Below, piece after piece: positions 1 through 6,514 of a stretch of 25,055 nucleotides of DNA. The DNA comes from CBDUVZ01 sp965370805 (lineage in GTDB: Bacteria > Hydrothermota > Tepidihabitantia > Tepidihabitantales > Tepidihabitantaceae): NCBI GenBank assembly GCA_965370805.1, contig CBDUVZ010000034.1:1-25055 (forward strand), given 5' to 3'. Each line of letters begins with the position of its first letter. Position 1 is the stretch's first letter. The notes beneath the pieces are model-generated. The model did not search any database, had not been told where the DNA came from, and saw nothing but the letters and a program-made list of their open reading frames with translations. A program made the translations under genes and the position numbers.

Positions 1-26
1 ATTTTGCCGTCGCGTGCAAGTGTCAT
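1..26 (-). CDS. Possible start of a leftward gene, cut by the window edge
   Basis: Downstream of the consensus leftward promoter at 70-98 an open frame begins at ATG 26-24, reading MTLARDGK before the window ends. An AGAAGGG element lies just 5' of it, at a short spacing. A second candidate ATG at 51-49 (MEKNERRV..., another frame) has AAAAGGA directly abutting it, which is too close for a normal ribosome site. Too few residues are visible to name a product. Confidence 0.3.
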
Positions 27-69
27 TTACCCTTCTTTCGTTTTTCTCCATTCCTTTTCGAACGCCCAG

Positions 70-98
70 ATTATACCAACCCCCTCTCCGATTGTCAA
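70..98 (-). promoter_or_regulatory. Consensus sigma-70-type promoter, leftward
   Basis: On the minus strand TTGACA (98-93) is followed by exactly 17 bp and TATAAT (75-70). Both hexamers match the consensus perfectly. The predicted start is near position 63, so it should drive a gene beyond the left edge. It is the strongest promoter in the window. Confidence 0.8.
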
Positions 99-162
99 TC
101 AGAAATCCGCTTCGCCTCTTGACATCGCGCCGCTTCGGCCTATCGTCCTATCAATGGAGCTA

Positions 163-214
163 GCGAAATCCGGGACCGTACCTTGCCCGACTGGGACTGT
201 CCCAGGGATTTCGC
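163..214. repeat. Large hairpin, REP-like intergenic element
   Basis: GCGAAATCC (163-171) pairs with GGATTTCGC (206-214), and the adjoining GGGAC (172-176) pairs with GTCCC (199-203). This gives a 14-bp stem with a two-base bulge. The apical part holds a second small palindrome (TGGGACTGTCCCA). It lies in non-coding DNA and has no T-run, so it looks more like a dispersed palindromic element than a terminator. Confidence 0.6.
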
Positions 215-231
215 GCAGCCCGGCGCTTCCG

Positions 232-257
232 CAATCCACAATCATCAATCCACAATC
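232..257. repeat. Two copies of CAATCCACAATC
   Basis: The 12-mer CAATCCACAATC occurs at 232-243 and 246-257 with a 14-bp period, followed by a degenerate CAAATCCGCAAC. It lies between two promoters in non-coding DNA and resembles the low-complexity repeats at 4711-4782 and 24813-24885. I see no function. The rest of 260-413 holds nothing recognisable. Confidence 0.5.
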
Positions 258-413
258 TCAAATCCGCAACGCCCCCCGCCATGAAGATTGACAGGCGGCA
301 GGACGGGCAGACGAAGTCGGATGGGTGACATGACCGCACCGGAATCGCAAATGCGTATAGGAGAAAGTGCCCCGGGTCTTACCGGGTCATTGCAGGAAGC
401 GGGTAACAGGTGC

Positions 414-441
414 TTGACGGCGGCCGGACGAAAACTATGCT
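414..441 (+). promoter_or_regulatory. Promoter of the PLD-type endonuclease gene
   Basis: TTGACG (414-419), a 16-bp spacer and TATGCT (436-441) form a good sigma-70-type promoter. Transcription would start near 448, leaving a leader of about 55 nt before the ATG at 503. This also argues against the in-frame upstream ATG at 410 as start codon. Confidence 0.55.
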
Positions 442-502
442 GGCGGGCGATGACAACGAGTGGCTTGGGATACGCCGGGGCAACCAAACAGGGATTGGCT
501 GT

Positions 503-1666
503 ATGACCTCATTCTTGCTTCAACCTGCTAGCACAGAGACCGTGGGCAGCTTCCTCAAGGCTCAACTCCTGTCTGGGGACTGGACGGACTTCAAAGCGGC
601 GGTAGCGTTCGTCCGAGCGTCTGGAGTGGACCACCTGCGGGATGCAATCGCGCAGTTCTCTCGGACGGCAACTGCCGCGGTCGTGGTTGGCGTCGACCTG
701 CGGGGGACGAGTGTGGAGGGCCTGTCGGGTCTGCTGGCGTCGGTGGGCCGACGGGGTGCGGTGTTTGCCTTCCACAACGAGTCCTCATCGACATTTCACC
801 CCAAGCTGTACATCTTCAGAAACTCATCGAGAGCGGAAGTCCTAGTCGGCTCCAACAACTTGACCGAAGGAGGGCTGTTCACCAACTACGAGGCCGCCGC
901 GGTTGTACGTCTCGACCTTGCCGACCCGCAGCACGCCGAGGCCCTGAATCAGCTGGACGCCGACATGGCCTCGTGGATGGACGACCAAACACCGTACTCC
1001 ATGCGGCTTGATCGTCGCCAGCTGACCGAGCTGGAAGCGCAGGGATACATAGTCCGTGAATCGGAACGCGGAGCCTCACCGGCGACGCCCCCCCGCACTC
1101 CCACCGCCGGGACGGAACGTGCGGCCCTGTTTGGCTCCCACCAGTTCCGCGCGCCAGCGCGGAGACGCGTACAAGATACAGCCGGGGAAGCGCCCACAGG
1201 TCCCGCCGGACCCACCAACCGAGGCTTCGTCATGACCCTCCAGCGCACGGATGTCGGCATCGGCCAAGTCACGCCCGGTGCATCGCGGAGGTCCCCCGAA
1301 GTATTCATTCCTCTCGCAGCCCGAGATTATTCCCCGTCGTTCTGGGGTTGGCCGGCGCTGTTCGTGCCGGATCCATCAAGGACCGGCAAGCTCGACAGAA
1401 CCGGCGTCGCCTTCAGGCTAGGAACAGCAACCGTCCACGTCAACATGATGACGTGGCCCGTCAAGCATGACTTCCGGCTTCGGAGCGAGCCTCTGCGGAG
1501 TGCCGGCAACATCGGAGACATCCTGCGCTTGGAGATGGCGCCAAGCGGGGCTCCCTACGACTACTATGCTGAAGTTGTTCCCCTCGGCACAAGCCTGCAC
1601 TCCTTCTTCCTTGCCCTCTGCTCGGAGGCGGTCCGCAACTCACAAAAGAGATGGGGCTACTACTAG
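503..1666 (+). CDS. Phospholipase-D-superfamily restriction endonuclease (BfiI/NgoFVII-like)
   Basis: A 387-residue protein. The N-terminal half (about 1-170) is a PLD/Nuc-type nuclease domain with one catalytic motif: H99-P-K101, then GSNNLTEGG with N118 and E122. Enzymes with one HxK per chain, such as BfiI, dimerise to form a composite, metal-independent active site. After a Pro/Thr-rich linker (about 205-260) comes a C-terminal domain (about 275-387) that by position should bind the target DNA. I could not confirm a B3-like fold in it. The ATG at 503 is chosen because AGGGA lies 8 nt upstream and the promoter at 414-441 lies between it and the more distal ATG. The gene is convergent with two DNA methyltransferase genes and its stop codon overlaps theirs, so a restriction role is the natural reading. 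Alternative: a PLD-family defence nuclease that is not sequence-specific. Confidence 0.8.
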   Translation: MTSFLLQPASTETVGSFLKAQLLSGDWTDFKAAVAFVRASGVDHLRDAIAQFSRTATAAVVVGVDLRGTSVEGLSGLLASVGRRGAVFAFHNESSSTFHPKLYIFRNSSRAEVLVGSNNLTEGGLFTNYEAAAVVRLDLADPQHAEALNQLDADMASWMDDQTPYSMRLDRRQLTELEAQGYIVRESERGASPATPPRTPTAGTERAALFGSHQFRAPARRRVQDTAGEAPTGPAGPTNRGFVMTLQRTDVGIGQVTPGASRRSPEVFIPLAARDYSPSFWGWPALFVPDPSRTGKLDRTGVAFRLGTATVHVNMMTWPVKHDFRLRSEPLRSAGNIGDILRLEMAPSGAPYDYYAEVVPLGTSLHSFFLALCSEAVRNSQKRWGYY

Positions 1667-3282
1667 CGCTTAGGTCGACGTAGCCACAAGACCGATTCGC
1701 TGGGCACCGCGTTCTTTCTGAAGATGTCGCGCGATACCAGCATCTCCATCCGAATCTCGCCGTTGCGCTCAAGCCCCGCGGCCTCTGCGATATCACCCAG
1801 CAGCCCCGGCGTGTTGATGTCGACTACCTCTCCGCCCGCCGTCGTCCGGTTGGACCCCACCACCACGAAGGCACTCGCCCCTCGTTCCATCAGGCCCAGG
1901 ATGCCCCGCATCACCGCCTTCATGTCGAGGAAGTACTTACCAAGCAACGCTGCCAGGTTCCTTCTGCGGAATCCGGTCGGCCGGGTCGAATTGAGGTGAT
2001 GAATCCGGTCCACGAGTTCAGTTGAGGACCGCGGGAGCGACTTGCGGTTTCTCTCATAGCTCTGCCAATACTCGCGACGCAGTCTCTCGGTCACTTCGCG
2101 GTTCCCGATCATCAGTCCATCCCTTTGGCGATGCATGGGCCTCGTCAGCAGCTGCAGATATACCAAGCTCAGTCGGTCAGTATCCAAGTAGGGCAACGCT
2201 GTCGCGTAGGGCGGCGAAGTGATCACTGTCTTGACCCGACCCTTATAGCGAGCCCAGACGCGCCCTACATCCCGCGCATCGCCCAGGCGCAGGTTGCAGC
2301 GAACGGGGGATTTCCGCGTCTCTTGGACCACGAATGAGAGCACTGTACGGACGTTCCGACCCAACTCTGCAAGGAACTCCCTCACCGCGTCTATCTCCTC
2401 CGCTGGCTTCAGCTCCCTGCGCACCCGCAAGTCATCCACCTTCTGCCAAGATACTCGACGCAGCACATTGCTCAGCGAAAGCCACGCTAACTGCTTTGCT
2501 GCCTTGTAATGCACCTCCTCTATCTCGCAGGCTATCAGGTCCAAGTCCAAGAGCGCTTCTCTTGGGAACCAGTTCAACAAGTAGGTTCTGTCGGCTTCCG
2601 GCAGGCGACGAAAGTACGGCGCAGCTTCTACCGTGGCCGGCGGGCGGGCCTTCAACACTGCCTCGCGCAGCGCGGCGTAGGACTCTGCAAGCGCCTCCGG
2701 GCACGCAGCCAACATCTCACATTTCGTCTGTGCCATGAAGACCGAGAGCGGATTCAGGTCCAACCCGATAGGGTAGCAGGAGGAAAGAATAGCCTCGACC
2801 GGGGTAGTCCCGCTACCCATGAGGGGATCAGCTACCACGGAGTGTGGCCCAGCTCCGGCCATGTTGAGCAGCGCCCGCACCAGTTGAGGAAAGAACTTCC
2901 CCCGGTATTCGTGTAGACCGTGGGTCCCGTATCTGAGGCACCGCCTGCTGGGTGGAGGCATGTGGACAAGGTCGAATCTTGTGGCGAGCACCTCCGCAAT
3001 GCCCGGGGAGTTACGCACGAGATTGGCCGTGGCTTCGCGACGGACCTGTTGCGTGGGACTTTCCTCGATTCGTTCCCAATACGCGAGTCTACGCACAAGC
3101 GTGGAATGCGGCACGCTTGTTTGGACTGAGTACATCACTGAGCTCTCGCCTGCCTGGGCTGCAACGGGCCTGCTGGCTGCCAGCGCTGCCAGTTCTTCAA
3201 TCGCGAGTCGGCGCTCAAACGGCTGTATGTAGGGCTTCATGTGACACGTACACTCCCGGCGGCCTCCGGATCGACTAGCCAT
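1663..3282 (-). CDS. DNA amino-methyltransferase (N4-cytosine or N6-adenine), second gene of the pair
   Basis: A 539-residue SAM-dependent DNA methyltransferase of the TSPPY group. Motif X is HEYRGKFFPQ (about 124-133), motif I is DPLMGSGTT (152-160) followed by GLDLNPL, and motif IV is TSPPY (355-359). The central region (about 180-350) includes a VSWQKVDDLRVRR stretch that parallels VSNQDSDTRYVRR in the neighbouring methyltransferase, so the two look like distant paralogues. The SPPY form is common among N4-cytosine enzymes, but the methylated base cannot be read from sequence. The ATG overlaps the end of the upstream methyltransferase by 8 nt, indicating co-transcription. An alternative ATG at 3240 would remove 14 residues. 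Its stop overlaps that of the endonuclease gene (CTAG at 1663-1666). Confidence 0.88.
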   Translation of the reverse strand: MASRSGGRRECTCHMKPYIQPFERRLAIEELAALAASRPVAAQAGESSVMYSVQTSVPHSTLVRRLAYWERIEESPTQQVRREATANLVRNSPGIAEVLATRFDLVHMPPPSRRCLRYGTHGLHEYRGKFFPQLVRALLNMAGAGPHSVVADPLMGSGTTPVEAILSSCYPIGLDLNPLSVFMAQTKCEMLAACPEALAESYAALREAVLKARPPATVEAAPYFRRLPEADRTYLLNWFPREALLDLDLIACEIEEVHYKAAKQLAWLSLSNVLRRVSWQKVDDLRVRRELKPAEEIDAVREFLAELGRNVRTVLSFVVQETRKSPVRCNLRLGDARDVGRVWARYKGRVKTVITSPPYATALPYLDTDRLSLVYLQLLTRPMHRQRDGLMIGNREVTERLRREYWQSYERNRKSLPRSSTELVDRIHHLNSTRPTGFRRRNLAALLGKYFLDMKAVMRGILGLMERGASAFVVVGSNRTTAGGEVVDINTPGLLGDIAEAAGLERNGEIRMEMLVSRDIFRKNAVPSESVLWLRRPKR

Positions 3283-4645
3283 TCCGAAGTACCAACACTC
3301 GCTCCTGCCGAATGCTACCTATCGCAGGGTTGAACGCCTTGCGGTCTGCTCGTATGAGCCTGGTGTAGGTTCCCGTTCTCTTGAAGCCGCTCTCTCGGGC
3401 AACGGCAGTCAGCAGGGCGGTATTGTCCACACGCCGCCCTCGGATCGTGGAGTCACCTACAACAAAACACGCGAACCCCCCGGGTCTGATCGTGTCATGC
3501 AGCCACCGAAAGACGGCTCGCATCTCAGACCTGAACGTCTCTACTGTCGCAGCCTTGGGTCCGGTGCTACTGTACTTCCGGTGGCTTCCTATTTCGCGTG
3601 CCTTGAAGAGCTTGCCGTCCATCCCCAGCCAGAGCATTCTTGTTCGATGATAGAGATGGTAGCTGTAGGCATTCGGATATGGAGGTGACGTGACGACCAT
3701 ATCGACGACACCCAAGTCGGGCGCGTCCAACACGTCTGCACAGATGACGCGGCACGCATATCCCGGGTCACACTGCGCGCACAGCTTCTCAGCCGCCGAT
3801 ATGGCTGCATCGAGTGCGCGGGCGAACCGACGAAACGTCTCCCCCTCCGGAATGGACTTGGCTCGACGGACATACCGCGTATCAGAGTCCTGGTTCGACA
3901 CGGCCACCACAATGGAGGAGAAAGAAACCAGTGCTAGGTCCCTCCCGTTGTCGCTTCGCACAGCTCTGCACATCAACAGCAGTTCTGCCAATTCCTCGGT
4001 CACTTGGGACTGGAACCAGAACGCCAGCTTGGGATCGGCGGGGCGCGGCGCGGTCGATACAAACGGCCCTGCGGACTTGAACAGCCCCACGCCGCGAGTA
4101 GTGAGTGCCGCAGCAAGAGCCCTCGCGCGCGCGGACAGCCCCCGCAATTCATCCAATTCGTCCGGAGCCAGCCGCGCGGTCTTGGCCCTGCTGATAAGGC
4201 ACGCCAGAGGTCCCGCATCAACACCGATGGCGTGCCGCCTCAGAAGCAGAGCTTCCACCAGTGTTGTGCCGCTACCACAGAAGACATCAGCGACCGTATC
4301 CCCGAATCCCGATAGTTCCTGCACCAAGGCATTCGGTATCTGCGGGATGAATTTCGCCGGATACGGGTGGATACCGTGCGTCAGGTAATCTGTCTTGGCG
4401 TCACGAAAATCCCAGTTGATGCTGCCGAGCCTGCCCGCGATTGGCGTCTTCGCCCCATCAGCACTCTCCGCGGGCTTCGTGCTTCTCTTGGCCAACACCA
4501 CTATCGCCTTCGCTTCTCGCTCGGAGAATGTACGCCACCCCCTCATGTCACGACGAGGCTCTGCCACAACGCCAGCACGCAACCACCTGAGCAGTGTGTC
4601 TTTGTGGACGCCCGCCAAGGCCGCGACCTGGTGGATTCTGAGCAT
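3275..4645 (-). CDS. DNA amino-methyltransferase with N-terminal MerR-like HTH
   Basis: A 456-residue protein. Residues 1-50 (MLRIHQVAALAGVHKDTLLRW...GWRTFSEREAKAI) form a MerR/excisionase-type winged helix-turn-helix. The remainder is a methyltransferase: motif X HPYPAKFIPQ (93-102), motif I DVFCGSGTT (120-128) followed by GVDAGP, a VSNQDSDTRYVRR segment (249-261) typical of this group, and motif IV TSPPY (319-323). The start at 4645 is preferred because upstream in-frame sequence falls in promoter and repeat DNA, and the HTH begins exactly there. There is no Shine-Dalgarno; the -10 element ends 4-5 nt before the ATG, suggesting a leaderless message. It is the first gene of a two-methyltransferase operon facing the PLD nuclease. 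Two methyltransferases usually mean an asymmetric recognition site, one enzyme per strand. The HTH probably acts as an autorepressor. Confidence 0.87.
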   Translation of the reverse strand: MLRIHQVAALAGVHKDTLLRWLRAGVVAEPRRDMRGWRTFSEREAKAIVVLAKRSTKPAESADGAKTPIAGRLGSINWDFRDAKTDYLTHGIHPYPAKFIPQIPNALVQELSGFGDTVADVFCGSGTTLVEALLLRRHAIGVDAGPLACLISRAKTARLAPDELDELRGLSARARALAAALTTRGVGLFKSAGPFVSTAPRPADPKLAFWFQSQVTEELAELLLMCRAVRSDNGRDLALVSFSSIVVAVSNQDSDTRYVRRAKSIPEGETFRRFARALDAAISAAEKLCAQCDPGYACRVICADVLDAPDLGVVDMVVTSPPYPNAYSYHLYHRTRMLWLGMDGKLFKAREIGSHRKYSSTGPKAATVETFRSEMRAVFRWLHDTIRPGGFACFVVGDSTIRGRRVDNTALLTAVARESGFKRTGTYTRLIRADRKAFNPAIGSIRQERVLVLRNG

Positions 4646-4647
4646 CA

Positions 4648-4680
4648 AGCATATACTTGCATATACTCGCCCTCTGTCAA
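4648..4680 (-). promoter_or_regulatory. Methyltransferase promoter with tandem operator-like repeat
   Basis: On the minus strand TTGACA (4680-4675) is followed by two overlapping candidates for the -10 (GTATAT or TATATG, 4656-4650; spacer 18-19). In plus-strand terms GCATATACT occurs exactly twice, at 4649-4657 and 4659-4667, a 10-bp period that puts both copies on one face of the helix. One copy lies on the -10 and one in the spacer. The first methyltransferase carries a MerR-like HTH, so this is a good candidate autoregulatory operator. Confidence 0.6.
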
Positions 4681-4710
4681 GGGAATTAGCTGGAGAATCA
4701 ACTAGGGTCA

Positions 4711-4782
4711 ACCACCCATTTCCGCCGCTACGACCGCCCGCCGGACTCCGGATTGCAGATTGGTGATTGCAGACCATCAGGG
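4711..4782. repeat. Repeat module A, copy 1 (72 bp)
   Basis: The segment from CCACCCATTTCCGCC to GACCATCAGGGA recurs at 24813-24885 in the same orientation, differing by a single C insertion. It contains the internal near-repeat GATTGCAGATTGGTGATTGCAGA. It is non-coding here and lies in the spacer upstream of the methyltransferase promoter. Confidence 0.85.
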
Positions 4783-5010
4783 AATGCCGAACGCCGAATT
4801 GCGAATGGTGAATGGAACGAGGAGGATTGCCGCAGTCGCTTCGCTCCTTCGCAATGACGACTCTCCTCTTTGTGCTCTTTGTGCCTTCGTGGTAAGACTC
4901 CTCTCCGCTCCGGTCCTCAACCTTGGCGGCCATCACAATTCCGATTTCCGAATGACGAGTTCGGATTCCCGGCTCTCATCTGTGTCTATCCGTGTCCATC
5001 TGTGGTCCAT
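4783..5010. repeat. Mosaic of interspersed repeat modules
   Basis: Directly after module A come several short modules. One is a GCAGTCGCTTCGCTCCTTCGCAATGACGA-like segment (about 4831-4861). Another is a run of CTTTGTGCTCTTTGTGCCTTCGTGG type (about 4869-4893). A third (about 4952-5010) contains AATGACGAGTTCGGATTC followed by CATCTGTGTCTATCCGTGTC. Diverged relatives of the last two are present near 24892-25020. No plausible protein gene crosses them. They look like dispersed intergenic repeats arranged in tandem. Confidence 0.65.
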
Positions 5011-5357
5011 CTCGGTCCGCCGGCCTGCCGGAGCCGGACGCAGGTCCCGGGTGAAAAGACCGGTGAGCAGAACCAGAAGGGCTGAGTGGGCTGCCTGCGT
5101 CTCGGCTCCATCTGTTATGACGCACGGAACCGGTCAAAGGTTTGCCGGAAAGAATCAGGTTGCAGGCAGTATCGGGATTCGGCGGTTTTCAGTACTGGAC
5201 ATAAACTGGGAGCCGGATACGGTGGGTTCGTGGGGGTGGACTGTTCGAGCTAGTACCGAATTCATCGTTAGGAACCGCACCCGACTCCATGGGGACATTA
5301 TAGCCCGGGCCGCCGGATGCGCAAGCATAACCCTGACCGGAAAAGACCGAATCCTGC
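5011..5357. other. Intergenic stretch with nothing recognised
   Basis: This 347-bp segment has open frames on both strands, but they lack ribosome sites and show no family features. I see no promoter pair, tRNA-like fold or strong repeat until the TTGACA at 5358. Confidence 0.5.
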
Positions 5358-5385
5358 TTGACAACCGGACCTGAACGGGTATGTT
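5358..5385 (+). promoter_or_regulatory. Promoter of a candidate small RNA
   Basis: TTGACA (5358-5363), a 16-bp spacer and TATGTT (5380-5385) give a plausible promoter with a start near 5392. No protein gene with a ribosome site follows before the hairpin at 5471-5497. Confidence 0.5.
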
Positions 5386-5391
5386 TCTTGG

Positions 5392-5503
5392 AGTACTAGT
5401 CTAGGGGTGGACTAGATACCCCTGCGAGAGAGAACCCTACGTGGTTTTGCTTCAGTAGCACCATGTGTGTAACGGCTCCCTGTTCGAGGGAGCCGTTGCT
5501 CTT
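5392..5503 (+). ncRNA. Candidate structured small RNA (~110 nt)
   Basis: The predicted transcript runs from the promoter at 5358-5385 to the hairpin at 5471-5497. Near its 5' end CTAGTC (5396-5401) can pair with GACTAG (5410-5415). AGGGGT (5403-5408) in the loop of that helix can pair with ACCCCT (5418-5423). The two helices interlock, so they form either an H-type pseudoknot or a two-state switch. The 2-nt connecting loop makes a full pseudoknot strained. The middle (5424-5470) is unstructured by eye. No known RNA family is recognised. The alternative is an attenuator-like leader of the lipoprotein gene, but that gene has its own promoter downstream of the hairpin. Confidence 0.4.
5471..5497 (+). 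terminator. Strong hairpin, probable terminator
   Basis: AACGGCTCCCT (5471-5481) and AGGGAGCCGTT (5487-5497) form a perfect 11-bp stem with a GTTCG loop, followed by GCTCTT. The U-tract is weak, so termination efficiency is uncertain. It sits between two plus-strand promoters and would insulate the downstream lipoprotein gene. Confidence 0.55.
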
Positions 5504-5520
5504 CCGGACCGAGGTCTGCA

Positions 5521-5549
5521 TTGACATGAAGGTCCCGGCGTTGTAGTCT
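5521..5549 (+). promoter_or_regulatory. Promoter of the GVG-repeat lipoprotein gene
   Basis: TTGACA (5521-5526), a 17-bp spacer and TAGTCT (5544-5549) predict a start near 5556. The leader to the GTG at 5585 would be about 29 nt and includes a clear AAAGGAG ribosome site at 5571-5577. Confidence 0.6.
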
Positions 5550-5584
5550 GACCCGTAATGCAATCGGGAGAAAGGAGACACGTA

Positions 5585-6307
5585 GTGAAACGGAAATTGT
5601 CCGCGTCGGTTTCCATTGCGGCTCTGTTCCTGGCCGCGTCCTGCACCTTCGTCCGTGCCCGGGTAGCCGAGCCGGAGCCGACTACCCTGAACGTCGCGCT
5701 CGGAGCAGCGAAGACAGTTGAGGTAGAAGTGGCGATGCGCGTCGGAGTGCTCGAGATTGTCGGCGGCCCCGGAATGACGCTCAATGCCGAGTTCATCTGT
5801 CCGGACGAGAATTTGGTTCCCGAGGTCTTGTACGAAATCGAGGACGACGGCGGGTTCCTGGAGATTGAGCAGCCCGAACCAGAGGATCAGGAAGGCAGGC
5901 TCAAGCAATCGGAGAACCGGTGGAACCTGAATCTGAAGACCGACGTCCCGACCGAGTTGAACGTCGAACTCGGGGTCGGCCGACTGAACCTGCGCCCGGC
6001 CGGTATGACGCTGATCGCGCTCGACCTGGAGCTTGGCGTCGGCGACTGCCGGGTTGACCTCACCGGCGACTGGACCCGCAATCTCGATGCCACAATCGCA
6101 ACCGGGGTCGGCACGGTGGATATCGTGCTGCCGAACCAGGTAGGCGTCTGGGTGCACGCCGAAGCCGGCCTGGGCTCGGTGCGTGCCGAAGGCCTGAAGA
6201 TCGAGGATGACGCCTACGTCAATGATGCGTGGGGCACAGCCGAAGTGAACCTGAGCATCGAAGTCGAAACCGGGGTCGGCGAGGTGAACCTCAAGCTGGC
6301 CGAGTAG
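5585..6307 (+). CDS. Lipoprotein with repeated GVG beta-strands (toastrack/DUF4097-like)
   Basis: A 240-residue protein with a lipoprotein signal: charged MKRK, a hydrophobic core, then LAASC with C20 as the lipidated cysteine. The GTG at 5585 is chosen because AAAGGAG ends 7 nt upstream; an in-frame ATG at 5558 would sit almost at the predicted transcript start and lengthen the signal without need. The mature region is almost all alternating beta-strands with recurring GVG or GLG turns (about 130, 151, 174, 195, 230), each followed by strands such as RLNLRPAG, TVDIVLP and EVNLKL. Such ladders occur in toastrack-type and DUF4097-like adhesin domains of bacterial envelope proteins. A role as an envelope sensor or structural lipoprotein is inference. 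It is followed by a possible 36-residue membrane peptide. Confidence 0.78.
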   Translation: MKRKLSASVSIAALFLAASCTFVRARVAEPEPTTLNVALGAAKTVEVEVAMRVGVLEIVGGPGMTLNAEFICPDENLVPEVLYEIEDDGGFLEIEQPEPEDQEGRLKQSENRWNLNLKTDVPTELNVELGVGRLNLRPAGMTLIALDLELGVGDCRVDLTGDWTRNLDATIATGVGTVDIVLPNQVGVWVHAEAGLGSVRAEGLKIEDDAYVNDAWGTAEVNLSIEVETGVGEVNLKLAE

Positions 6308-6341
6308 CGGCTGACAGCAGACGTGCACGACTTTCACTGAC

Positions 6342-6452
6342 ATGGCCGGTTACTTGTGGGTGATTTACGGTCCGGTCGCCCTGGTTCTGGTCGCTGCCGT
6401 GTTCGCCGGGATTGTCGCGCTGGTCAGATGGCTCCGCAAGCCCCGGGGGTAA
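6342..6452 (+). CDS. Possible 36-residue single-pass membrane peptide
   Basis: ATG 6342 to TAA 6450-6452 encodes MAGYLWVIYGPVALVLVAAV plus FAGIVALVRWLRKPRG. This is one hydrophobic helix of about 25 residues followed by a basic tail, the usual positive-inside layout of small membrane proteins. It starts 34 nt after the lipoprotein stop and could be read from the same message. There is no convincing Shine-Dalgarno, which keeps confidence low. Confidence 0.4.
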   Translation: MAGYLWVIYGPVALVLVAAVFAGIVALVRWLRKPRG

Positions 6453-6514
6453 GAGTCTCGAGCCCGCCGGCACTCACCGCGACTACCGGCGACTCCACCG
6501 GACCGGACCTGGAC

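Noticed and set aside
410..502. An upstream in-frame ATG at 410 as start of the PLD nuclease.
   Set aside because: It lies upstream of the predicted -35 and -10 (414-441), has no ribosome site and adds residues with no family match. ATG 503 has AGGGA at 8 nt.
4760..5374. 204-codon plus-strand frame in the repeat-rich spacer.
   Set aside because: It reads through several interspersed repeat modules, has no ribosome site and shows no domain.
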